DNA of 64,000 bases from contig CANRIA010000004.1 in NCBI GenBank assembly GCA_947630555.1, forward strand, positions 25,590 to 89,589, read 5' to 3'. The position numbers were made by a program, and so were the translations under genes. Position 1 is the first letter of the stretch, and each line of letters starts with the position of its first letter. The notes beneath the pieces were generated by a model. That model saw only the letters and a program-made list of their open reading frames with translations. It had not been told where the DNA came from and did not search any database. Below, in pieces: positions 1 through 11,960 of the stretch. The DNA comes from an uncultured Clostridia bacterium (GTDB taxonomy: Bacteria; Bacillota; Clostridia; Oscillospirales; Ruminococcaceae).

Positions 1-87
1 ATATTCACGGCGCTGGATACCGTAAAGGTGCTTTTAGATGTGCTTGAAGAAATGACACTCTGCATATCTACTATTGACGAAGAATAA
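1..87 (+). CDS. 3' end of an unidentified protein (partial, ...IFTALDTVKVLLDVLEEMTLCISTIDEE*)
   Basis: Open frame 1 from the window edge to TAA at 85-87, followed by a terminator-like hairpin; too short to identify. Confidence 0.5.
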   Translation: MFTALDTVKVLLDVLEEMTLCISTIDEE

Positions 88-90
88 TAA

Positions 91-124
91 AAAGGTCTGT
101 CACCAAATCAGTGGCAGACCTTGT
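91..124. terminator. Probable bidirectional rho-independent terminator
   Basis: AAGGTCTG...CAGACCTT stem between convergent reading frames, A/T runs on both sides. Confidence 0.7.
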
Positions 125-133
125 TTATAGTTT

Positions 134-2733
<2,600 letters not shown>

Positions 2734-2737
<4 letters not shown>

Positions 2738-3354
2738 AGTAAAACGCCCCTTTCGCAGTATTCAATGTATTTCTTTGTTATTTCGCCGACCGCCTTCTCA
2801 CTGCCGCCGTCTGAAAGGTACAGCTTGAAGCAGTCGTTGAATGTGGTTATGTGGTCTGTTATCGCCTTTGAAATCTCTTCGGGCTCGCCGCCCTGCTTTT
2901 TCAGCAGCCTGCGGTATGTGCCGCCTTTTAACTGAGCCTGCACATCACTGTCTGTCACGCCGCGTTCTATCTCGTTCCACAGCCGCAAAAAGCTTGTGTA
3001 TTCGCCCAAAAGCGCGGCATTTTGTGTTCTCAGCGTTGCCCTCAGTTCTCCTAAATACTGCCCCACCTCTCGGTAGAGTATCACGCTGTATCTTATAGTC
3101 GGGTTGTACTTGTATTTCAGCGCCGAGACTGCCGTCAGGTCGCCCTGATCGGTAAGAAACCGAAATTCATCGCTGAAACGCTGCATCTGCCCCAGCATAA
3201 GCTCATAAAGGTTTTTTATGCGCTGTTCGGGCGTTGTCATCGAAACGTACTGTGCCAGCAGCTGGTCGATAAGTCCGCTTCTGCTTTTGCCGTGCAGCTT
3301 TGCAATGCGGTCTATCCTGTCTATCACCTCGTCGGTAAGGATAAGACTATACAT
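2734..3354 (-). CDS. Ribbon-helix-helix-like N-terminal domain protein, function unknown
   Basis: Likely start at MYSLILTDEVIDRIDRIAKLHGKSRSGLIDQLL (CopG/Arc-like pattern), internal to the supplied ORF; 4-bp overlap with clpB. Confidence 0.7.
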
Positions 3355-3420
3355 ACTTTTGCTCAAAACTATCGCCGCCTTTATCTGTAACTTGATAAGT
3401 TTATTATATAACTTTCCTTG

Positions 3421-3456
3421 CAAGTTTATGATAACACACAAACAAGAGTTTGTCAA
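3421..3456 (-). promoter_or_regulatory. Putative promoter for the RHH-clpB unit
   Basis: Minus strand TTGACA (3451-3456), 17-nt spacer, TATCAT (3428-3433). Confidence 0.6.
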
Positions 3457-3540
3457 GGCTTTTTTGAAAATTTTTTTGATATTTTTTCTTTAAAACAAAA
3501 AAGACCCATAAATGAGCCTTTTTATATTTAGTTAAGAATA

Positions 3541-4758
3541 TCACTTTTCCACTCTCGGCTTGTCATACTTATTTGAAACAAGTTTGCCGTCGCACGGGTC
3601 GTAAATAAGGTCGCCCGTTACCATATCTATATATATGCAGCGGATCTTCAAGTTATTTGGTTCGTCAAGTGATAGCCGCCACATAGGTCTGTATTCGTCA
3701 GGGTCGGTTTCATCGTTCTCTTCATCGCTGTCGGGGAAATCAGGCATGGCGTAAACAATATTTATATCTGTAACAGCGTTTGTAAAATACGGCGCAAACT
3801 CCACGCTTGCGTGGCTGAGGGCAGAATCCAGCGTTATAAATCTGTCTTCAAGCTCGGTCTTTTCTATGCCGCGATCGTATGTATGACAGTATACTTGCGT
3901 AACAACGTCGGGGTGGGTGATGACAACATCTACATAGTTTAACGTCATTTTTGCGCCGCCTACATTAGAAGTATCTGTAAGGTCAAATTCAACGCCGCCG
4001 GCGCACAAAGCAAACCTCACCAAAAACGACTGATGCTCGTTAAATTCATTATTCAGAATACAAACTATAACAGGCTTTGTTTCTTCGTAATCAGCACACA
4101 GGGGCAGCACGCTGTCAATAGTTTTCTGCGCAAAATCCAAAGCCTGTTTTGCGGTATAGTCTTCTCCTGCCAAATCGCCCACAACGTTTGCAAGATCGCT
4201 GTCTTCGGCGGTGCAAGCCTTTGCAACATTAGCTGCCAGCATTACGTCGCCTGCCTCGCCGCTTATAATATCAGGCGCCCATATAAGGCAGCCGCCGGAA
4301 CTATCCAACCTTACAAGATAGTCGTCTTCAATATCGTCTTTTTCGATGTTAAATGATGAATAGGAAAAATTCCCGTTATCATATGTGTCAAGGGTAATCT
4401 CATCTTCATTTGGCTGCTCTTTGTTCATATACTTTGCGGTATCTATGCACTTTTGCTTCAGTTGTTCTTGCGTTATGTGCACTGCAGAATTGTCAACGCT
4501 CATAGTGTACAGCTTTTCAGGCGTGGGCAGAGAAACATTTTCGGGCAATGTCATGTTATCATAAGTTTTACCAAGGGCGTTCGGCGCTTCTGTCAGAACC
4601 TCTGCAAGCGTTTTGTATTCAAGCTTGCTTTGCTCTTCAGTCTTGTTCTTTTTGTTTATAGCAACGGTAAGAACTATTGCAGTTATAACGGCTGCTGTCA
4701 TTACAAAAGCAGCACAGAGAATTATTACGCGCCGTGTGCGTTTGTTGAGTTTTGCCAT
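3541..4758 (-). CDS. Membrane-anchored extracytoplasmic protein of unknown function
   Basis: Likely start MAKLNKRTRR; single N-terminal TM helix then a long soluble acidic domain. Confidence 0.75.
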   Translation of the reverse strand: MAKLNKRTRRVIILCAAFVMTAAVITAIVLTVAINKKNKTEEQSKLEYKTLAEVLTEAPNALGKTYDNMTLPENVSLPTPEKLYTMSVDNSAVHITQEQLKQKCIDTAKYMNKEQPNEDEITLDTYDNGNFSYSSFNIEKDDIEDDYLVRLDSSGGCLIWAPDIISGEAGDVMLAANVAKACTAEDSDLANVVGDLAGEDYTAKQALDFAQKTIDSVLPLCADYEETKPVIVCILNNEFNEHQSFLVRFALCAGGVEFDLTDTSNVGGAKMTLNYVDVVITHPDVVTQVYCHTYDRGIEKTELEDRFITLDSALSHASVEFAPYFTNAVTDINIVYAMPDFPDSDEENDETDPDEYRPMWRLSLDEPNNLKIRCIYIDMVTGDLIYDPCDGKLVSNKYDKPRVEK

Positions 4759-4934
4759 ATTACTGCCTTCTTTCTGCAAAATTTACCTGAATATATGATA
4801 CTTCCTTTTTTCATACAAGTCAAGGATTTAAGACTAACATTTTGCGGTCATATGCCCTTTTTGTAGAAATTACACAAAATAAGGAAAATAATTTGTACAT
4901 AAAAACCCCCCGAACTTACGTCCGAGGGTATATG

Positions 4935-6593
4935 TTATTCTACCGAAATAATGTAATAATACACAGGCTGACCGCCGCTGACCACATTTACCTCAATGTC
5001 GGGGTACTTGCCTTGCAGCTGTGATGCGAGCGCCTGAGCCATATCTTCGTTTACGTCCGCGCCGTAAATAACGGTGATGAACGAGCTGTCGCCCTTTACC
5101 ATTCGCTTGGTTAGCCTGTAGCTTGCCTTTGCAAGGTCTTTGTCAGTAAACGCCAGCTTGCCGTTTTCAATAGCGAGTATCTCGCCTTTCTTTATGGCGT
5201 GCCCATCAAATTCCGAATCCCTTGCCGCAAAAGTGAGCTGACCAGTTGCAACATTGTTAAGAGCCTCTGTCATAGCGTTGCGGTTGGCAACAAAGTCTTC
5301 GCCGGGGTCAAATGCCAGCATTGCCGAAAGCCCCTGCGGAATTGTCCTCGTCTGCAAAACGCACACCTTTCTGTCGCTTACCAGCTTTGCAGCCTGCTCT
5401 GCCGCCATTATAATATTCTTGTTGTTGGGCATAACGAACACAGTCTTTGCCGGGGTAGAGCATATAGCGGCGTAAATATCGTCGGTAGAGGGGTTCATGG
5501 TCTGTCCGCCGCTTACAATGCAGTCAACGCCTATGTCGCGGAACATACTCTCGATACCTGCGCCTGCCGCCACCGATACAAAACCATAGTCATTCTCAGG
5601 GTTTGCAGGAACGAACTCCTGTTTAGCATCCTGCTTGCGCTGCTTGTGCTGCATTTTCATGTTCTCTATCTTCGGCAGGTTTATGCTGCCAAATTCAAGA
5701 CCCTTTTGTATAGCCTTGCCGGGGTCGTTGGTGTGAACGTGCACTTTTATTATCTCGTCGTCGTCCACCACAACAACGCAGTCGCCTATCGTTTCAAGAT
5801 ATGCCCTCAGCTTGCTGGTATCGTCGCAGCCCTCGTCTTTGGTTATGAGCATCTCTGTGCAGTATGTGAAGTTTATAACTTCGTCAAAGTCGCCCACGGT
5901 AGAAGCAAAAGTTTCAACGGTGACGGCTTTTTTGCTGTCCTGCGAAAGCGGCTGAACGATCTCTCCGCCCTTGAATACTTGCAGCATAGCCTCGAATATT
6001 ATCAAAAGTCCCTGACCGCCTGCATCAACCACCCCTGCTTTTTTAAGGGCAGCCAGCTGGTTGGGCGTGTTGTCAAGAGCTGTTTTACATTCCTTGCATA
6101 TCTCTTCCCACAGCTGCACTTCATCTGTAACAATGCCGCTTAGCGACTTTGCCTTTTCATAGCCCATTCTTGCAACTGTCAGAATTGTGCCTTCTGTAGG
6201 GTTCATTACAGCTTTATATGCATTTTCAACTCCCAGACCCAAAGCCAGCGTTATGTCATCGCAGTTTGCCTCTTTCTTATCTGCAAGACCCTTTGCAAAG
6301 CCGCGGAATATAAGCGAAAGTATAACGCCCGAATTTCCTCTTGCGCCCCTCAGCAGCGCCGAAGCGGCAGACGATGCTACTTCAGATACCGTAACATCAT
6401 CATGCATAATTTTCAGCTCTGAAAGTGTGTTGCCGATAGCCATAGACATATTAGTGCCTGTATCTCCGTCAGGAACGGGGAATACATTGAGCTCGTCTAC
6501 CGATTTTTTCTTGTTTGCTATAGAATGTGCGCCGCTGATAATTGCGTCACGCAGAAGCTTTCCGTCTATCACGATGTTATCCTCCCAAATCAC
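4935..6593 (-). CDS. DAK2-domain / DegV-like fusion protein (YloV/FakA-like)
   Basis: N-terminal DAK2 motifs (NVFPVPDGDTGTNMSMA, RGARGNSGVILS), DegV-like C-terminal half; paired with a YloU-like gene. Confidence 0.88.
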   Translation of the reverse strand: MIWEDNIVIDGKLLRDAIISGAHSIANKKKSVDELNVFPVPDGDTGTNMSMAIGNTLSELKIMHDDVTVSEVASSAASALLRGARGNSGVILSLIFRGFAKGLADKKEANCDDITLALGLGVENAYKAVMNPTEGTILTVARMGYEKAKSLSGIVTDEVQLWEEICKECKTALDNTPNQLAALKKAGVVDAGGQGLLIIFEAMLQVFKGGEIVQPLSQDSKKAVTVETFASTVGDFDEVINFTYCTEMLITKDEGCDDTSKLRAYLETIGDCVVVVDDDEIIKVHVHTNDPGKAIQKGLEFGSINLPKIENMKMQHKQRKQDAKQEFVPANPENDYGFVSVAAGAGIESMFRDIGVDCIVSGGQTMNPSTDDIYAAICSTPAKTVFVMPNNKNIIMAAEQAAKLVSDRKVCVLQTRTIPQGLSAMLAFDPGEDFVANRNAMTEALNNVATGQLTFAARDSEFDGHAIKKGEILAIENGKLAFTDKDLAKASYRLTKRMVKGDSSFITVIYGADVNEDMAQALASQLQGKYPDIEVNVVSGGQPVYYYIISVE

Positions 6594-6937
6594 GCCTGCA
6601 TAGCGTCAACAAAAACGTTTATCTTAGATACTTCTATACCGGCGCTCTCCTCAACAGTAAAGCGCACCTTGTTTATGATGCTGTCAACTATTGCGGCAAT
6701 GTTCACCCCGTAAGATACCGTTATATGCAGGTCTATAGTCAGCTTGTTGCTGTCTTGACGGATCATCACACCGTTGTCAGCAGATTCGCTTCCCAGCAGC
6801 GAGCGTATGCCTTGCACAGCCGAACAGCTGTTCAGACCTACCACGCCAAAGCAGCTTGCGGCGGTCTTGGCTATAAGCTTTTTCAGATAGTTTGAAGAAA
6901 GCTCTATGCAGCCTATGTGATCGTTGATTTTTATCAT
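6590..6937 (-). CDS. Asp23/Gls24 family protein (YloU-like)
   Basis: Likely start MIKINDHIGCIELSSNYLKKLIAKTAASCFGVVGL; Asp23-type IDLHITVSYGVNI...; 4-bp overlap with the DAK2 gene. Confidence 0.85.
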   Translation of the reverse strand: MIKINDHIGCIELSSNYLKKLIAKTAASCFGVVGLNSCSAVQGIRSLLGSESADNGVMIRQDSNKLTIDLHITVSYGVNIAAIVDSIINKVRFTVEESAGIEVSKINVFVDAMQA

Positions 6938-7085
6938 AAAAGAACCACGCTCTCTTTCCGTCAAAGTTACATACAACAATTATAACACACAAAGTCTGCG
7001 TTTGCAATAGCCGAGGGATATTTTTGTAACTATTGCTTATATTCCGCCTGTGCTTATGGTCTTATTACCCAAAACGCTATACAAA

Positions 7086-8207
7086 CTATTTGTCGGCGGC
7101 ACATTCAACATCTACCGAAATAGAGCAGTTTTCAAAAATGTTATCATCATGCAGGGCGGCAACGGGGTATACGCTTCTTGCTATTCTTTCAACGCCGAGA
7201 AAATCGCCCTCGGGATACTGCGTTATCTTATAAAAAGCGTTGCAGCACATATCCTCCAGTATCTTTTCAGTAGCCATGCACACCTCGCAGCCGTTTGATA
7301 TAGTCTTGAAGCTGTCGAGCAGTTTTACTTTCACGCGTATTTTGTACATCATAACGTATCTGCCGTCAATTTTGCGCACTGTAACACTGCGATGAATGAG
7401 AGTAACGTTCACATTCAGAGGGTCTTCATTGCCGGGTATGCTCATCTGCGCTTTGTCAAGCTTGCCTTCAAGCCAACAGCAGCCCATAGTTTCCTCTGCC
7501 GTGGCGGTGTATACTATTTTTCCGTCGTGAACTATCTGTGTTCCGCTGAATATAAGTTTGGTGTCCTCTTCTTCAGAGTCTCCCTGCTTTTCTTTTTCGC
7601 TTTCTTTGGGCGGCTGTAGCGCCTCAACTATAGGCAGGGCGGCGGTAGTCGAGTTTGCAATATGCAAAAGGTCGGTTTTAAGCGCGTTGCCGTTTTCAAC
7701 CGCCGTGCGTATGATGTTCTCGACTGCAATGGCGGTCTCCACCTCGTTTTTCAGCTTAACGTCAAGAATATCGCGTGCGGTGGTCTTGCTGCTTATTACG
7801 GGCACGCCAAGGTATGTCTGCTCACTTCGCAGAAAGTAATCAAGGCTTTCAGAAAATGGTATGCTAAGCGCATCTTTGCCTATAACAATAAACTTGCTGT
7901 GCCCGATGTTTATATCCCTGCCAAGTTCATATGAAATATCATTCATGCACTGCGCTATGGTGTCGCCCTCGGTGGAAACTATAATAGTGTTGGTCTGGCT
8001 GCTGTCAACAGGCGTTGAAGAACCTGCACCCATCGACTGAAACACCTGCGCGCTTACCTTGAATTTTTTGCTCTCACCCTTGTCAATGCCAACAGCCGAT
8101 ATTATAGCCTGCTTTTCCAGCTCGACTATTGAAGAGCAGGAACACATTGCAAAAGCTGCAATTGCAGTCAAAAGCACTATAAGCAAACGTTTCATTTGCA
8201 TACTCAT
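7086..8207 (-). CDS. Ger(x)C-family spore germination lipoprotein (GerAC-like)
   Basis: Signal plus Cys; IVELEKQAIISAVGIDKG motif; third gene of a gerA-type operon. Confidence 0.9.
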   Translation of the reverse strand: MSMQMKRLLIVLLTAIAAFAMCSCSSIVELEKQAIISAVGIDKGESKKFKVSAQVFQSMGAGSSTPVDSSQTNTIIVSTEGDTIAQCMNDISYELGRDINIGHSKFIVIGKDALSIPFSESLDYFLRSEQTYLGVPVISSKTTARDILDVKLKNEVETAIAVENIIRTAVENGNALKTDLLHIANSTTAALPIVEALQPPKESEKEKQGDSEEEDTKLIFSGTQIVHDGKIVYTATAEETMGCCWLEGKLDKAQMSIPGNEDPLNVNVTLIHRSVTVRKIDGRYVMMYKIRVKVKLLDSFKTISNGCEVCMATEKILEDMCCNAFYKITQYPEGDFLGVERIARSVYPVAALHDDNIFENCSISVDVECAADK

Positions 8208-9283
8208 GCTGATGCCCCCTTTCTGCTGCGCTTTTCTTTAGGCAAAATAAGCAGCAGCGCAGGTATTACAGCTGCCAGAATTATTATCACCGCAGACCAT
8301 ATATACACGTTTTCAGCCTTTGTAATATCGTAATACATTATTATAAATACAGAGCATATCAGCGCGGCGGCGGTCACGGGCAGGGTAGCGTAAAAAGGCT
8401 TTATCTTTGGCGATATGCATTTTATACACTCGCCTGCAAGATATATGCAAAGTGAAAGCTTCGTAACCGCGCAGAATGTCCACAGTATCAAAAACAGCGA
8501 ATCAAATCGCGCTATAATAGATGTGTTTGAATAAGAGCTTAAATGGAAAAACGGCAGCGGAGAGGAGTATGCGAAATCGCCCAGTATTGCAGAGCACAAA
8601 AAAGCTATAGACCCCACCACTATATATTTAATGGTAATATAGCTGTATACCGCGCCGCACTGCTTTGAGCGCAGCTTTGGCAAAAGCAGGCAGGCTAAAA
8701 TAAGCTCCGAATTTCGTGCAAACGAGCCGAGAGAACTTTTTATTATGCCGCCCAAAGGGTCTTCTATTGAGATGTTAAGGTTGTGAACATCTATCTCTCC
8801 GCTTGTGCCGAGCAGCACCGTTATCAGCATAACTACAAACAGCCCCGTAACCACTGCGGCGCTGCGTGCAATGGGTTCTAAGCCCAGTGTTGAGATATAC
8901 AGAGCCGTTGCAGCCATGAATACTACGATAACTCTTTTAGCTGTAAATATCGGAAACGCAAAGGTTATAAACTGCGAAAAATCGCACATTGTCTTTACCG
9001 CAATCCATGCTAGAAATGCGGTATATATAACAGAGAGCATTATCCCCAGCGGCTTTGAGGCGCAAAAACCCAGCTGTACGGCGTTTTTATCGGGGAATTT
9101 TTTCAGCAAAAGAAGTGGGAATATCATTACCACTGCCAGCGCCGCGTTTGTTATAAGACCGCCAAGAATGGTTATAAGCGTGTTGTCGCCCCCTGCCGGA
9201 GAGTAGGTCATCATGATAAACAGCCTGCCCACCAGCAAAAGGCATATCAGCTGATAAGCCGATATTGCGTGAGGTTTTTTCAT
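8204..9283 (-). CDS. GerAB-type spore germination permease (APC superfamily)
   Basis: About 10 TM segments, position between GerAA and GerAC, 4-bp overlap with GerAC. Confidence 0.9.
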   Translation of the reverse strand: MKKPHAISAYQLICLLLVGRLFIMMTYSPAGGDNTLITILGGLITNAALAVVMIFPLLLLKKFPDKNAVQLGFCASKPLGIMLSVIYTAFLAWIAVKTMCDFSQFITFAFPIFTAKRVIVVFMAATALYISTLGLEPIARSAAVVTGLFVVMLITVLLGTSGEIDVHNLNISIEDPLGGIIKSSLGSFARNSELILACLLLPKLRSKQCGAVYSYITIKYIVVGSIAFLCSAILGDFAYSSPLPFFHLSSYSNTSIIARFDSLFLILWTFCAVTKLSLCIYLAGECIKCISPKIKPFYATLPVTAAALICSVFIIMYYDITKAENVYIWSAVIIILAAVIPALLLILPKEKRSRKGASA

Positions 9284-9285
9284 TT

Positions 9286-10785
9286 TTATGCCTCCTCGGT
9301 ATTGTTTTCGCCTGCCTTGAAGTCGCTTACCAAAGTCTGCGTTTTTTCAAGCCTTTTAAAGCCTGCCCTGAAGAAAATATCTTTAAATCCCGACTTGAAA
9401 AACGGCGAAACGGGCGCGGTGTATGGTATGCCGTTATCTGAAAGCGCACAGGCGTTTGCAAGCACCGCGGCAGATACCAGCGTTATTCCGTAAAGCCCTG
9501 CCACGCCGCCTGCTATTATCATTATCATGCGAAGAACAGATGTCTGCTGATTGAGGTTTGGTATAACGAACGATGAAGTCGCCGTAAGACCCAGTATTAT
9601 AAGAATAGGAGCGGAAATAAGTCCGCTGTTCACGGCAGCATCGCCTATTATCAGACCGCCCACGATAGATACCGCGCCGCCCACCGTTTTTGGCAGACGT
9701 ATTCCTGCCTCGCGCAGTATTTCATACATAAGCGTTATTATAACAACGTCAAATACCAACGGGTATGGCGTTGATTCTTCAGAAACTACAAGGCTTAAAA
9801 GCAGCTTGTATGAAAAAGTTTCAGAATGAAAAGTTGCCAGCGCAACATAAACGCCCGGCAGCAGCACCGCCAGTATAAAAGCAATATACTTTATGCAGCG
9901 TATATAAGTGGCATAGTAGGGGCGGTTGGCATAGTCGTCAACGGTGTTGAAGTTTTCTATAAAAAATGTCGGCACAAGCAGCGTAAAAGGCGTGCCGTCT
10001 ATAATGATGCCCACCTTGCCCTCGCACAGTTTTGCAGCGAACGCATCAGGTCTGTCGGTGGTCTGCACGTCGGTAAAAATGCTTTTGCTGCTTTTCATAA
10101 GGTATGGCATTACATATCCGCTGCTGAGAACCGTTTCCAGCTTTATTGAGCTTATCCTCTGCCGCACCGAGTCCACAAGCTCCGAAGAACATCTGTCAGC
10201 CATATAAACAATGCAGATGTCTGTCTTGCTTTTTGTACCTATTTTTGAAAGCTCAAAGCGCAGGCAGGGGGTCTTCAGCCGCCGCCTTACAAGAGATACG
10301 TTGGTGCGCAAAACTTCAATAAAACCGTCTCTGCCGCCAAGAACGTTGAGGTCACTGGTGGGTTCATCTATCGAGCGTTTGTCAAAGCCCTGTATGCCGA
10401 ACAGATAGCCGCTTGCAAGACCGTTTACCAGAACGAGCGCAAAGCCCGAAAACAGCTGCGTCACCGCCTCGCCGTAGTCATAGCAGGTGTGCCTCTCTGA
10501 GGAAAGCAGGCTGTATTTTGTAAGCCAGTCGGCAATATCCTGCGGCTTTGAATTTTCGCCAAGCTGCAAAGAGGTCAGCGGCTGAAACAAAAGCTCGGTC
10601 ATTATGTCGGTAGATGTCATGTTCTCTATAGACACCACCGCGCACTTGTGACCGCTCACCACCACTTCCATAATGTTAAGATCCATAGTTCCGCCCATTA
10701 TAGAGCGAAGATCGAGCAGCGCTTTTTCAAGCGAAGAAGCTATTTTTATATTTTCGTAATTTGAATAGTCGGGAAAGCAAGGCAT
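9286..10785 (-). CDS. GerAA-type spore germination protein
   Basis: GerA signatures (VALATFHSETFSYKLLLSL, EILREAGIRLPKTVGGAVSIVGGLIIGDAAVNSGLISAPILI). Confidence 0.94.
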   Translation of the reverse strand: MPCFPDYSNYENIKIASSLEKALLDLRSIMGGTMDLNIMEVVVSGHKCAVVSIENMTSTDIMTELLFQPLTSLQLGENSKPQDIADWLTKYSLLSSERHTCYDYGEAVTQLFSGFALVLVNGLASGYLFGIQGFDKRSIDEPTSDLNVLGGRDGFIEVLRTNVSLVRRRLKTPCLRFELSKIGTKSKTDICIVYMADRCSSELVDSVRQRISSIKLETVLSSGYVMPYLMKSSKSIFTDVQTTDRPDAFAAKLCEGKVGIIIDGTPFTLLVPTFFIENFNTVDDYANRPYYATYIRCIKYIAFILAVLLPGVYVALATFHSETFSYKLLLSLVVSEESTPYPLVFDVVIITLMYEILREAGIRLPKTVGGAVSIVGGLIIGDAAVNSGLISAPILIILGLTATSSFVIPNLNQQTSVLRMIMIIAGGVAGLYGITLVSAAVLANACALSDNGIPYTAPVSPFFKSGFKDIFFRAGFKRLEKTQTLVSDFKAGENNTEEA

Positions 10786-10871
10786 AATTATTCTCCTTTC
10801 GATTTGTGCTGTTAATGTATTATTTGCACCATTTGCGGAAAAATACTAATGATCTGAAAGGAGCGTTTTGA

Positions 10872-11540
10872 TTGCTTATCGTATTTTTAAGGGCAGTGCT
10901 TTTGTATGTGCTTGTGGTGTTTGCAATACGCCTTATGGGAAAAAGGCAGCTGGGGGAACTTCAGCCCTCGGAATTTGTTATAACCATTTTAATTTCAAAC
11001 ATTGCAACTTTGCCTATTGAAGACCCCGGCACGCCTATGCTGCTTGGCATTGTGCCTATATTAACTCTTGTGTGCCTTGATGTTCTGATGTCGGCGGCAA
11101 CGCTTAAATCGCGCAAACTGAGAAGAATGGTGTCAGGCAGCCCGAAGATAATTATTTCAGACGGCGTGCTTGACCAAAAACAGCTCGGCGATCTTCGCTA
11201 CACTGCCGACGACGTTCTGGAGGCTTTGCGCTCGCAGGGGATATTTGATATATCGGAGGTTCAGTATGCAGTGATAGAAACAACCGGAGCGGTAAGCGCG
11301 TTTTTAAAATCTGCAAAACAGCCGGTAAACGGCGAAAAACCGCAGCCCTCGGGTGACCCTCCGCAGGTGGTGATAGACGACGGCGACGTTGTTAAGCGCT
11401 CACTGGCATATCTTAAACTGTCGGAAGAGTGGCTGAAAAACATTCTTAAAAACAAAAAAATATCGCCGCACGAGGTGTTTCTCATGACGGCGCGTTCAGA
11501 CGGAAGTTACAAGATAATAGAAAAAGAAAAGGGGCAGTAA
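10872..11540 (+). CDS. DUF421 (YetF-like) membrane protein
   Basis: RLMGKRQLGELQPSEFVITILISNIATLPIEDPG signature. Confidence 0.9.
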   Translation: MLIVFLRAVLLYVLVVFAIRLMGKRQLGELQPSEFVITILISNIATLPIEDPGTPMLLGIVPILTLVCLDVLMSAATLKSRKLRRMVSGSPKIIISDGVLDQKQLGDLRYTADDVLEALRSQGIFDISEVQYAVIETTGAVSAFLKSAKQPVNGEKPQPSGDPPQVVIDDGDVVKRSLAYLKLSEEWLKNILKNKKISPHEVFLMTARSDGSYKIIEKEKGQ

Positions 11541-11541
11541 A

Positions 11542-11913
11542 ATGAAAAGAGTATGGCTGTGCTGCGGCATACTGGCGGTGATATTCATATTCGGCGTAGG
11601 GTGGTCTGTCTACCTTGGCGCGTGCAGCAAACGCATGAACGAACTTATTGACCGGGCGCAGTCGCTTGCTGAAACGCGCTCGCCCGATACTGAAAAAGCT
11701 ATTGAAGATCTTTGCTCATACTGGGATAGCATGGCTTCGACCGCGGCATTTTTTGAAAGTGCCGAGACGGTAAGCGGCATAGGTGATGCAGTGGCGCGCA
11801 TTGAATATCTTTACAGAAAAGACAACGACGAATTTTTCTCGGAATGTGAAGTTATACGCGGCGGCGTTGACAGGATATACCGCAGCAATATGCCCCTTTT
11901 GCCCAACAGATAA
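11542..11913 (+). CDS. DUF4363-like small protein
   Basis: N-terminal TM then helical domain; immediately follows the DUF421 gene. Confidence 0.7.
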   Translation: MKRVWLCCGILAVIFIFGVGWSVYLGACSKRMNELIDRAQSLAETRSPDTEKAIEDLCSYWDSMASTAAFFESAETVSGIGDAVARIEYLYRKDNDEFFSECEVIRGGVDRIYRSNMPLLPNR

Positions 11914-11916
11914 AAA

Positions 11917-11945
11917 ATCACCGACGCTTTTTACACGTCGGTGAT
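11917..11945. terminator. Bidirectional terminator
   Basis: ATCACCGACG...CGTCGGTGAT 10-bp stem between convergent genes. Confidence 0.75.
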
Positions 11946-11960
11946 AATATTTATGTGCTG

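Noticed and set aside
2738-3456. CIRCE or CtsR operator upstream of clpB
   Set aside because: I looked for TTAGCACTC-N9-GAGTGCTAA and GGTCAAA-type direct repeats and saw neither.
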